This document shows, piece by piece, positions 55,940-64,000 of a stretch of DNA of 64,000 nucleotides (positions within the stretch are counted from its first letter, which is position 1; each line of letters begins with the position of its first letter). The position numbers and the translations under genes are program-made. This DNA comes from Uloborus plumipes (taxonomy: Eukaryota > Arthropoda > Arachnida > Araneae > Uloboridae): the NCBI GenBank assembly GCA_038373865.1, contig JAXGGA010001642.1, positions 62,001-126,000 of the forward strand. The letters run 5' to 3'. A model generated the notes under the pieces. That model ran no database searches and had not been told where the DNA came from. It saw only the letters and a list, made by a program, of their open reading frames with translations.

Positions 55940-56336
55940 GTAAAAATGGATGTTGTTTTTACAGTATAAAACAGCTAATTTTATAGTAAAAAACTGCTAA
56001 AATTAATAATTTTACAGTAGAAAACTGTAAAATTTCTAATGTTACAGTACTAAACTGTAAAATTGCAAATTTTACTGTAATAAAGTACAAAATTCCTAAT
56101 GTTACAGTTTATTACCGTGCATTTTACAGTTTTAAACTGGAACCTCTGCTGCTGGTATTATACTGCTGGTTTTATAGTATAATACAGCTAAATTTTGCGG
56201 CAATGAACTGTAAAATTTCAAAATTTACACTAAGAAACTAAAATTCCTAGTTTTAGAATTTATTATTGGTCAGTTTACGGTTTTAATTTTGCTGCCAGTA
56301 TTTTCCTGTAAAAACAACAATTCACTTTTTGCAGTG
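55940..56336. mobile_element. CACTG-TIR MITE (ACAGT-rich family), copy 5
   Basis: Interior blocks TTACAGTATAAAACAGCTAA, AATTTTACAGTAGAAAACTG and CTGGAACCTCTGCTG match the family. Right end TTTTTGCAGTG at 56336. The left end is decayed (no clear CACTG), so the left border is approximate. Confidence 0.7.
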
Positions 56337-56929
56337 TGGTTGATAACGTGTTCGTGAAAAGGAGTAAAATTCTATGCGATGCAAGTAAAACAACAAATGT
56401 GCTTAAAATCATCAAGCTATGCATTTCTGAAAATATTTAAAATTTCAAAACATAGCTCTGACAAGGATTGATGAACTTTTCAAAATGATTTTGAAACGCT
56501 GTAATTTAACAATACGTTTCAACTCTTATGATTACTCTTCCACTGTTTTAACTCTGATGATTTAACAATGATGTTTCGTACGGTGTAAAATCCCCTTTCT
56601 TCTATGGCTAATTTAAAACTGAAATAAAATTGACCTAAATTACCTGTCTAGGAAGGTTAATTTAAAACTAAATTAAAATAATTCACTCATCTATAATCTA
56701 TAATTATAGTCTTTATAAAACAGATGTATTCCCTAATCAACTGTCATACCCTTAACATGCAACCTTTAAAAGGCAATTCGAAACATGATGACGGAATTGA
56801 TACGCTATAACATCCGATATAAATATTTATAGTTGCATTTAAATTCCTTGTATATAATGTTATAAATATTAAATGAATAGCCTCCGAAGAGAGAGAATAT
56901 GTCTACGAAAATCCAAGCAATAAATATTG
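56337..56929. other. AT-rich DNA without recognised gene
   Basis: Nothing recognised. Confidence 0.55.
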
Positions 56930-57470
56930 CATTATCCGGGAATATTTTAATCCTTTCAAATTAAGAGCCGACAACGGCTCTTGTCGGTAAGTTGCCCGAC
57001 TTAATTAAACTAACTTAACTCAGGTGTGTTAATTGCCTGATTGTTCACTTTCGAGTAATCCCAGGTAAATCTCCGGGGAATATAAAAGGCCTGCATCGGC
57101 TCCTGCAGTTAATAATAATTTCCAGCCTCCCCTCCCCCCCGAAAAGCGCGGCAAAAACGAAAAGACTTTAAAACTTGTGTAAGAGCCTTGTCCTTCGCCG
57201 GCCGCTTGGGGCACCTCGTTTTCGTCGCCAAGCAACTTGTTTTCGGCGAAACAATCCACGAGTTAATTCGAAAGCTGATGCTTGATTCGGAAAGTGCTCG
57301 GAGAGTAAGGGAGCGTTAATTTGTGTCGAAGAAAAAGTTCATTTTGAGCTCGAATCTAATTACTTGGCTGCCTTTGAGTTTTAAGGTTAAAAATAGGAAG
57401 AGGCTTCGTCGTCGCCTTCGCGTAGGGATTGCCCATTTTGTTTAACTTTGGCAACTTGGGGTGAAATAAG
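56930..57470. promoter_or_regulatory. Largest candidate noncoding regulatory island
   Basis: About 540 bp of complex, relatively GC-rich sequence. Words include TTTTAATCCTTT (Otx/Bicoid-type TAATCC), GACTTAATTAAACTAACTTA, CAGGTGTGTTAATTGCC (T-box-like AGGTGTG next to a TTAATTG homeodomain core) and GGCCGCTTGGGGCACCTCG. There is a hairpin AGAGCCGACAACGGCTCT at about 56965. The 76-codon minus frame (57029-57259) has no domain. Enhancer or conserved element by inference only. Confidence 0.35.
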
Positions 57471-57686
57471 AGAATATTTTGTACTTAGAGCAAACTATGA
57501 GTTCGTTTTATGAGGCCCCCGTTATTGGATCGGTAATCGTTTACATATGTTTTCTTTGTATTTTACAAACATGCTGAATTTGTGTTCATAACAGTCAAGC
57601 ATTTCATACAGTGCTTATTTGAATCGCGTATGATCTGGTATGTTCTTAATTTTTTTTGTTCTAATAATTCAATCCAAAGGTAGTAT

Positions 57687-57852
57687 AGAGCCCGCTTATT
57701 AGAATATCGGTTAAAAGAATATCCCACTTAATGTAATACATTTTCAGTGTACCAAACCGTTGTAATGCATTATTTTTATCCCGGATAATGGAATATCCCG
57801 CTTTTTGGAATATTTTTCTGTGGCACAATGCTTATTTCATTAAGCCGGCTCG
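57687..57852 (+). mobile_element. Pogo/Tigger-like terminal fragment
   Basis: GAGCCCGCTTATTAGAATAT, then CGGTTAAAAGAATATCCC and CCGGATAATGGAATATCCCG, show the repeated AATATCC(G/C) layout of Tigger/pogo ends next to a TA. The other end is not seen within the window. No coding sequence. Confidence 0.55.
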
Positions 57853-58948
57853 ACTTGATTAAATTTTTCCAAGAGACAATTATGATGCTTTAATAGTAAC
57901 ACGTTGAAGATAAATAAAAATGTACTTTAATTTAATTAATTTAAATTAAGTTTCATCTCAATAAAACCTTAAAAAAAAAAAAAAAGATTACCTCTGTTTT
58001 CTCCGAAGAAACAATTTTCATTTTGTTTATTTTATAATGTTAAGGAGTACTATCCACATTGTATTTTATTTATTGATCAAATATTCTCAACTGTTAGCGA
58101 AAAAAAAACCCAGCAGTTACAGACAGTGTTCATGAAAGATGAAAAGTTTTATGGTTTTGACATATTTATTGCTCTGACTATACTATTAAATAATTTTAAC
58201 TATAAATATTTGTGGTTGTATGTTTATCCTTGCTTATCGAAAAAATCTAACTTGCAAGGATAACCGTTATGTGATCATGAAAACCTTGGATAAATAGTTA
58301 TGATTAAAAAGGAAAACCTGTAATAAATAAGGATAGAAAAACATTTCAGATTAAAACAGAGACTAAAATTGGATCTAAAACTTTTGCAATGTCCAATCTA
58401 CATTTTGCCTTGATTGACAAATTGAACTGTGTAAATAGATAATGATAAATACATACTAATTGTATTGATAACTTACTTTCGCATTGATACACTCGGTCTT
58501 AATATCTCGTTTTATAAACGCTTTGAAAAAAAAAAAAATATTTTTCAATACAAATCTACAATTTGTATGAATTTTTCAGCTGAAAAATTCATATAAATTT
58601 TCATACTATGTACATTTAATGCATAAATTTATGCAATCACTCATAATGATTGAAAATTAAGTGGAAATTCAAAGTTTGAAAAAAATATTGCATGGAGCAT
58701 TTTGAAATTTTGTTTAAAAATTTTTACATTTTAAATTTCAAAAAAAGTATTTATTGCTTTTGCACCAATTTTTTTATGCTCTTAAATGTAGTACATACAC
58801 AAGCACACAAAGTTTTAGACATTTAGATCAATAACTGTAAAAAAAAAATGTGTCCACTGTATCCTTAAGTGCATTAAAACACGCCCTTAGAATCTCCTTA
58901 TAAGCTCTTAACTGAAACTGCAGTCTTATTATTTTAGATCTTTATATA
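57853..58948. other. AT-rich DNA without recognised gene
   Basis: A runs near 57970 and 58530. Nothing recognised. Confidence 0.55.
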
Positions 58949-59432
58949 ATGGGGGAGTTTCCTTCAGTCAAAAGTACTACTTTTTGTTACTGAAATTGAT
59001 AGAATGATATAAAAAAATAACATGGGCCCGGAAAATGCTTTAATTTTCCCAACGGTTTATTTTTTATTACTTTTTTTAAATACCCTACCTTGAAAACGGG
59101 GCGTGGTTTTTGGGACGTCAGTGGTGCACCTAACAACTCCCTTTTCAATAATAACACCATTTCGCTTGACTTGAGTTGTCCAATTGCAGGAATCGGTGAC
59201 ATCACGACCTTCGTCATCTCACTACAACCATTTAGATTTCGCGCTTACGAGCACCACTGACGTCATGCGCAGATGTTTTTTTTTTTTCGGAATAGCATCT
59301 GCGAAACCGGTTAAAATAATTCACAAAAAATGTATAACTGTGTCAAAAAATAAAAAAAGGTCAATTCCTATGTTTTTAAGCATGCTCTTTCAGAAAAAAA
59401 TACTTTTGAAATTTCGGAACCTCCCCCATTGT
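58949..59432. mobile_element. TIR element, AATGGGGGAG(G/T)TTCC ends
   Basis: AATGGGGGAGTTTCC at the left matches the reverse complement of GGAACCTCCCCCATT at the right, with TCAAAAGTA following in both. The interior includes CACCACTGACGTCATGCGC. About 480 bp, superfamily unassigned. Short frames inside are not genes. Confidence 0.65.
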
Positions 59433-59874
59433 CTAATCATATTTTTGAAAGTTTTTATTCCAAATTTATTAATTTACTAGCAGTACCCGCACGGCGATGC
59501 CCGTGCATTTAAATGGGGAGGGAGTCTACTGAATAAATTTAAATTCACTCCAACTCTCTGAAGTAAAATTATTATAGATGAAGCGGTATAGTAATTGGCC
59601 ACTTAAGCGACATCGTATTTGTATGCTTGAAATAAAAAATAAATGAAATATTTCTGCATTAATAAGAAATACTTCATATGATACTATATTAATGCATTTT
59701 ACTACTCATACTGTCTGAAAACACTTTTTCAGATATATTATTAGAAAAAAGTCAACGCAAAAAAAAAAAAAAAATGTCAAATTGATTGTAATTGGCCATC
59801 TTATCATAGTTACTGGCCATGTAAACATTCAATGGTATACTGGATTATTCATATACATATGAATCAATCTTATA

Positions 59875-60731
59875 CGAACTTTTGACCTGCGCGCAATAGT
59901 ATGAAAACGTTCCGCTGTTATTGGCTGTTAGGTTGGTTTGTCAGGAGTGGGGGAAGCACGTGACTCATCATCATAGACTCGCTCAGTGTCCATCGTTACG
60001 ATGTCCGAGCAGGAGGTACCTCCCTCTATTGCGCAACGTATTGTTATCAAGTTTTTAGCTGCAGAAGGTGTAAAACCGGCTGAAATCTTGAGAAGATTGA
60101 CTGCACAGTTCGGGGAAGAGACGCTGTCGCGAGCTAGAGTGTTTGCTTGGCATAAACAGTTCGTGGAGGGCCGTGAACGTGTTGAAAATGAGAGCCATGA
60201 CCGCAGACCCCGCACCAGCATTACAGCGGCAACATCGACAGTGTTCGTCAACTTGTTGAAGGTGATAGGCGTCTAACAATTAATGCGGCATACTACTGCA
60301 AAATTTTGACTGAGGTCAGACTTGCATATCGCCGCAAAAGACGAGACCTTCCGATGAGAAAAGTGATTCTCATCTCTCGCCCCCATACAGCAGCCCTGAC
60401 TGTACGAAAATTGGAGCAACTGGGTTGGGAGACACTGGAACACCCTCCATACAGTCCAGACCTGTCTCCCTGCGACTTCCATGTCTTTGGTCCTCTCAAG
60501 GAAGCTTTGGGAGGGCAAAATTCCACAGCGATAATGAGGTGTGCGCAATTGGCTACAAACACGACCTGACTCTTTTTACCTGGAAGGAATTAAAAAATTA
60601 CCTATACGCTGGGAAAAATGTGTTTATAAATCAGGAGATTATGTAGAAAAATAAACTATGATTGTTTGTGCGTTTAAAATCAAAATAAATATTTTAAAAA
60701 ATAAGTCTTGTTTATATTTGATTCACCCTCG
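59875..60731 (+). mobile_element. Second mariner, internally deleted
   Basis: The 3' end ATTCACCCTCG abuts TA (60732-60733), a typical mariner terminus. The 5' end is probably CGA at 59875 after TA, but the rest of that inverted repeat is altered, so the left border is tentative. Different lineage from the mariner at 20.7 kb. Transposase broken (next entry). Confidence 0.8.
59986..60569 (+). pseudogene. Mariner transposase pseudogene
   Basis: The N-terminal HTH region is well kept: QRIVIKFLAAEGVKPAEILR then FGEETLSRARVFAWHKQFVE (about residues 17-62), and RRPRTSI as the linker. A frameshift near 60230 moves the reading frame, where DNIDSVRQLVEGDRRLT follows in another frame. Then a deletion removes the second HTH and first catalytic motif. 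The remainder (60306-60569) keeps RPHTAALTVRKLEQLGW and HPPYSPDLSPCDFHVF with the third catalytic Asp. The second Asp (normally HDNA) is lost, LISRPH being found instead. Cannot be catalytic. Confidence 0.9.
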
Positions 60732-61161
60732 TACATATGAAAATCTTATTCCTTTACATGAATATAGTATACCATTGTATGAAGGAATTATATCGTTAAT
60801 AGAATCTATTTTCCATTCATTAAATATATTATAACATTATAGCATTCAATATCTTTCTCCATCTTTTCCTTTTCTATTTTTTGACTTCTCTTTATTTGTT
60901 TTAGTCTTCTTTAAAGCGTTTCCTTCCTGTACAGCTGCTTGTCCATTCCATTTTCTTTTCTTTTCTTTATTTTTCACTTTTTTGCTGCTTTTTGTGTTCA
61001 TTGTTTTCAATAGCTGCTCTGTAACTCTCAGAAATTATAAAGAATAGTTCAATTGTCTATCGTATTAAGAAATTTTCTCCTACTTTTTGGCGCATTTCGT
61101 TGGTAATCATCGATAAATTTGCTACAATGAGTTGTTTTGTTTGAAGTAGAGGTGAAAATGC

Positions 61162-61322
61162 GCTTTGGGTCCCTGCTTGGCGCATTTTCAAAAAATCGCC
61201 AACTGGCGCGTTTTTCCTTGTTGTCTCGCGTAGTTGAAAGCTCCGAGAGACATTACGCAGAAATGGCGTTTCTATGGCGACAAAACAGAAATCCGTGTTT
61301 GGCGAGAAAAGGGACCCAAAGC
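61162..61322. mobile_element. Small MITE, GCTTTGGGTCCCT ends
   Basis: 13-bp perfect inverted repeats at 61162-61174 and 61310-61322, with TTGGCG following each. 161 bp. Lies inside the 59587-61912 element. Frames across it are incidental. Confidence 0.7.
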
Positions 61323-61560
61323 ACAGATTAACCGATGTAGATGGCGTATACAAATTTATAGGAGTTTTCAGAGGAGTTATCACAACTGTTGCTGCTGTCA
61401 CATTATCTTCATTAGTCAGATTTGCATTTGTTGTTATAATTGCAGTCAGTATTGGTAGAGTAGTTTTTAGAAAAATCATTCTGGAAATCAAAGCGCCAAA
61501 CTTTGTATAACAGTCATGTGTTATTTGAAACTTCCTTCTGATATTTCGGTGCTTTTATCG

Positions 61561-61866
61561 GATGAATCCTAGTTTAAGGTCCGGCGATAAATTCTTGTCC
61601 ACTTCGCCTCCAAAAATATTTTGGAAGTCTTTTAGAGACATGAGCTTATTTAATACATTAAATTCTTCATCTGATTTTTTGTTGCTAAACATTTAGAGGG
61701 ATGAATCCTAGTTTAAGGTCCGGCGATAAATTATTCAATCTGGCAACCTCAGAATTATCATTGGATGATTGGATTATTTGGCAATTTTAAGCTAAATGAT
61801 TGCAACCTTAAGCTACAGTCTGAAAAAAATCGCCAAACCCGGACCCTAAAGTAGGATTTTACCCAT
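61561..61866. mobile_element. MITE with a duplicated left end
   Basis: GATGAATCCTAGTTTAAGGT CCGGCGATAAATT occurs twice in direct orientation (61561 and 61700), and its reverse complement relative (CCGGACCCTAAAGTAGGATT) at 61839-61858. This looks like one element that inserted beside or into another copy of itself, or an internal end duplication. Confidence 0.6.
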
Positions 61867-62650
61867 TTAGAGTTATCAATAACGTTCTCATCATAGGGGG
61901 CCAATTACTATAATTTTCTGAAAATGTTGAGAGAGCTATTGGCCACAGCAAAACTTTAATTTTTAAGAACATATCCTTATATTTCACCTCAAATTCACTA
62001 ATTAGGCATCGCAGCTATAAATCTCATAGTATTTTAAAAGCTGTAAATGCAGTGAGTTTTTTTAAAATATCGCATAGAAGATTCTAGTCTTACCGTTTTA
62101 TCCACAACCTTTTAAACTGCACTAAAAGTCTTTTTAAAGTTTAAAACAATTCGCCAAATAAATCAAAAAGACAGGAGATATACTCAAATTCAGTAAATTT
62201 TCAAGGCTTAACTCTATACGTAAATTTAAACCACGGAAGAAAGAGCAGCTTGTACGGAAAATGGATCTAGTAGTTCCTTTTTGTGTAGAGTTATGCCTTG
62301 AAAATTGACTAAATTTGATTAATTAATATCTCCTGCCCTAATTAACGGACAGAAATGTGCTAAAACTTTTCTTTTTCAGGAAAAAAAACCCTTTCCAGCG
62401 ATATATAATGTTATGGGGTGGAGGAAGTTTTTCCTCCCTCAATTATGGCGGATACACCAAAAATGATACTAATTAATTAATTTAAAAATAACTAATTCGA
62501 AATTAAAAATTTGGCTTTCGAGGTGCATTACACGGGGATACGTTCGAATTTTTGGGCCAAGTTTCAGGTCTGTGGGTGCTGCGGGGGCTTCTGGCCAGCG
62601 GTTACAAACGTACAAACAGACAAACGAACACCGTCATCTTTATATATATA

Positions 62651-63209
62651 CTAGCAGTACCCGCACGGCGATGCCCGTGCAACAAATGTAAAGGAAGTTA
62701 ACTAAATAAAGTCACTCACTCTAACCCTCTAAAGTAAAATTATTATATTTGATTCAAATGTGCTCCCCAACCTTTTGAATTCCACTAAAAGTCACATTAA
62801 AGTTTAAATCAATTCGCCAAATAAACGTTTCAATGGAACTTTTGAGATAACTGTAGTGGCAAGATTTTCGAAAACTCTCAACGAACACAGCAATTTTGCC
62901 CTTGAAGTTTAACATAATCCACCGATTTAACCGTAATTTCAATGTAAAATTGGTCGCCAAATTTAAATTTATTAACATAGGGAACCGATTGTGTCAGGTA
63001 GCTCAGCCTCAACCATTCTTCCATGATTTTAATGTGAACATTAAAAGGCAAGAAATATAATGTCTTTCGCACCATCTCTTTGAAGTGAATACAATCTATA
63101 ACAGTAACCCTCAAATAAGCAAGATTTCCCTGGCTGGCAGGTTTGGTAAATTTCCAGATTGTTGCCAAATTTCCAGATTGTTGTCAAATACGAAGAGTAA
63201 CTTCATAGC
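62651..63209 (+). repeat. Dispersed repeat, copy 2 (interrupted)
   Basis: Begins AGCAGTACCCGCACGGCGAT and carries the AATTCGCCAAATAAAC block at about 62811-62826. A 63-bp region near 63140-63190 has a tandem AAATTTCCAGATTGTTG(C/T)C. A MITE follows at 63210. Confidence 0.6.
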
Positions 63210-63495
63210 GGTGTTACCGAAAATGTCAGAATGGAACTATTAAAAATTTAGGTTTGGCGACATTATATACATGTTTTAAACGTACAATAAAATACTTTTT
63301 AGACTGCAAACAACTACTGTTCCTTCACAGAGCGTTTTCTTTTTCTTTAATTTGGAGAAAGAAGTGTTTCACTGGCTGGGAGGTTTGGTAAATATCCCTA
63401 TTGTTGCCAAACTTTACTGAGTACTACCAAGTAGCTGATAGCCATCACTATTTTTTTAACAATAATAGTTCCATTCTGACATTTTTGGTAACACC
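63210..63495. mobile_element. MITE with 33-bp inverted repeats, 286 bp
   Basis: GGTGTTACCGAAAATGTCAG then AATGGAACTATTA at the left, and its reverse complement with one mismatch at the right. Interior includes GGGAGGTTTGGTAAATAT. No clear target duplication. Non-coding. Confidence 0.8.
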
Positions 63496-63720
63496 AAATT
63501 TTGAGGAACTCAACTGAATAAATTTAAATTCCCCCCGACCCCTCTGAACTAAAATTATTATATCCTTTAGTTCAAATGCGCTTCATCTTTTAAACTCCAC
63601 TTAAAGTCATGTTAAAGTTTAAATCAATTCGCCAAATAAATCAAAAAGACAGAAAATTAAGAAAGAAATAAGAGATACTAGGTGACCCGTGCAAAATTTG
63701 GCAAAAAAAAAAAAAAATGT
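63496..63720 (+). repeat. Dispersed repeat, copy 3 (partial)
   Basis: Carries ACTGAATAAATTTAAATTC, CTAAAATTATTATATCC and TTAAATCAATTCGCCAAATA in the same order as copies 1 and 2. The GCACGG start is absent. Probably the continuation of copy 2 or a separate fragment. Confidence 0.5.
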
Positions 63721-63833
63721 AAAATCTTGTACGTTTGCACGACATCGCCATCAACTGCCGTCGTTCTGACAACTTTTCAAAGAGATCAAAGACACGTTCA
63801 CTTTTACAACTACTACAAAAGTGATACCCTATA

Positions 63834-64000
63834 CAGTCGACGCTCGTTATAACGACCGCACGTTATAAAGACCATCCTAATATAACGACCGGTGAGAAAA
63901 CCCCCAACTGTATCCCAATATACTCTATGTTCTACCTCTTATAGCGACCACTCGTTATAGAGACCGTTTTCTGTAGAACGGAGACGGTCGTTATATCGAG
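63834..64000 (+). mobile_element. Pogo/Tigger-like MITE, cut by the window end
   Basis: After TA (63832-63833) begins CAGTCGACGCTCGTTATAAC GACC, with subterminal repeats CGTTATAAAGACC, TATAACGACC and TTATAGCGACC. Same general layout as the CAGTGAACTCTCACTTATAC family but a distinct sequence. The right end lies beyond the window. Confidence 0.7.

Larger units (their letters stand above)
59587..61912. mobile_element. TIR element, TATAGTAATTGGCC ends, carrying further insertions
   Basis: TATAGTAATTGGCCAC at 59587 and its reverse complement GGCCAATTACTATA ending at 61912. GGCCA words recur just inside each end. The interior holds a mariner and two smaller MITE-like elements. No transposase of its own seen. 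Confidence 0.6.
59479..62649 (+). repeat. Dispersed repeat starting AGCAGTACCCGCACGGCGAT, copy 1, interrupted
   Basis: The 30-base start (a GCACGG/CCCGTGC hairpin) recurs at 62651, directly after the first copy's end (CAAACAGACAAACGAACACC then a TATATATA run). Shared internal blocks (TCTGAAGTAAAATTATTATA, TTAAAGTTTAAAtCAATTCG CCAAATAAA) show three copies in the same orientation. Retroelement-like by its 3' end. Copy 1 is enlarged by nested insertions at 59587-61912. Confidence 0.65.
2209..64000 (+). other. Putative long first intron (inferred)
   Basis: If the exon at 2139-2208 is real, the DNA downstream is intronic at least until an exon that I cannot recognise. Supporting this, no long host reading frame appears in the remainder. 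The content is repeats plus scattered complex islands, as expected of a long regulatory intron. It would be equally consistent with intergenic DNA. Confidence 0.35.

Overview
The window is animal nuclear DNA, most likely from an arthropod (a spider or other chelicerate is my guess, not shown). It is strongly AT-rich, has no dense long reading frames, and is packed with eukaryotic transposons: mariner, Tc1, hAT, PIF/Harbinger, TTAA-type and pogo/Tigger-like elements, a CR1/Jockey-type LINE and tRNA-derived SINEs. Most insertions can be delimited from their inverted repeats and target-site duplications (TSDs). No bacterial or plasmid feature is seen.

Layout. 1-1.5 kb is a degenerate tandem repeat that received a Harbinger MITE and a SINE. 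1.5-2.2 kb looks like a GC-rich promoter or leader followed by a first coding exon: ATG at 2139, a 23-codon signal-peptide-like reading frame and a G|GTAAGT donor at 2208/2209. If that reading is right, much or all of the rest lies in the first intron of a gene for a secreted or membrane protein. From 2.2 to 64 kb I find no convincing further host exon. What fills it is (a) transposons and MITEs, (b) tandem repeats (85-bp units at 3.5-4.2 kb, about 330-bp units at 10.6-11.7 kb), and (c) islands of higher GC and higher complexity at about 10.3, 16.7, 22.1, 27.2, 28.3, 33.1, 36.1, 37.2-37.6, 39.6, 54.0 and 57.2 kb. These islands resemble cis-regulatory or conserved noncoding sequence. Some of these islands, together with another segment at 47.6/50.1 kb, occur as diverged pairs 1-2.5 kb apart.

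The most notable finding is at 46.1-47.2 kb. Two adjacent repeats carry complete hammerhead self-cleaving ribozyme motifs (CUGANGA core, stem II, GAAA, a 2-bp stem III with UGCA loop, GUC cleavage site, and a paired stem I with internal loop). One lies in a 271-bp direct-repeat monomer. The other lies in a 298-bp palindromic element flanked by a 12-bp TSD, with a second, variant ribozyme on the opposite strand. This is the architecture of retrozymes and Penelope-like retroelements, here in an apparently unusual inverted form.

Transposase genes are all broken: two internally deleted mariners (20.7-21.6 and 59.9-60.7 kb) and a frameshifted Tc1 (33.8-35.2 kb). The only long intact frame is the 5'-truncated LINE reverse transcriptase at 43.7-45.8 kb, inserted in a MITE that supplies its start codon. 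59.5-62.6 kb is a nested stack of insertions.
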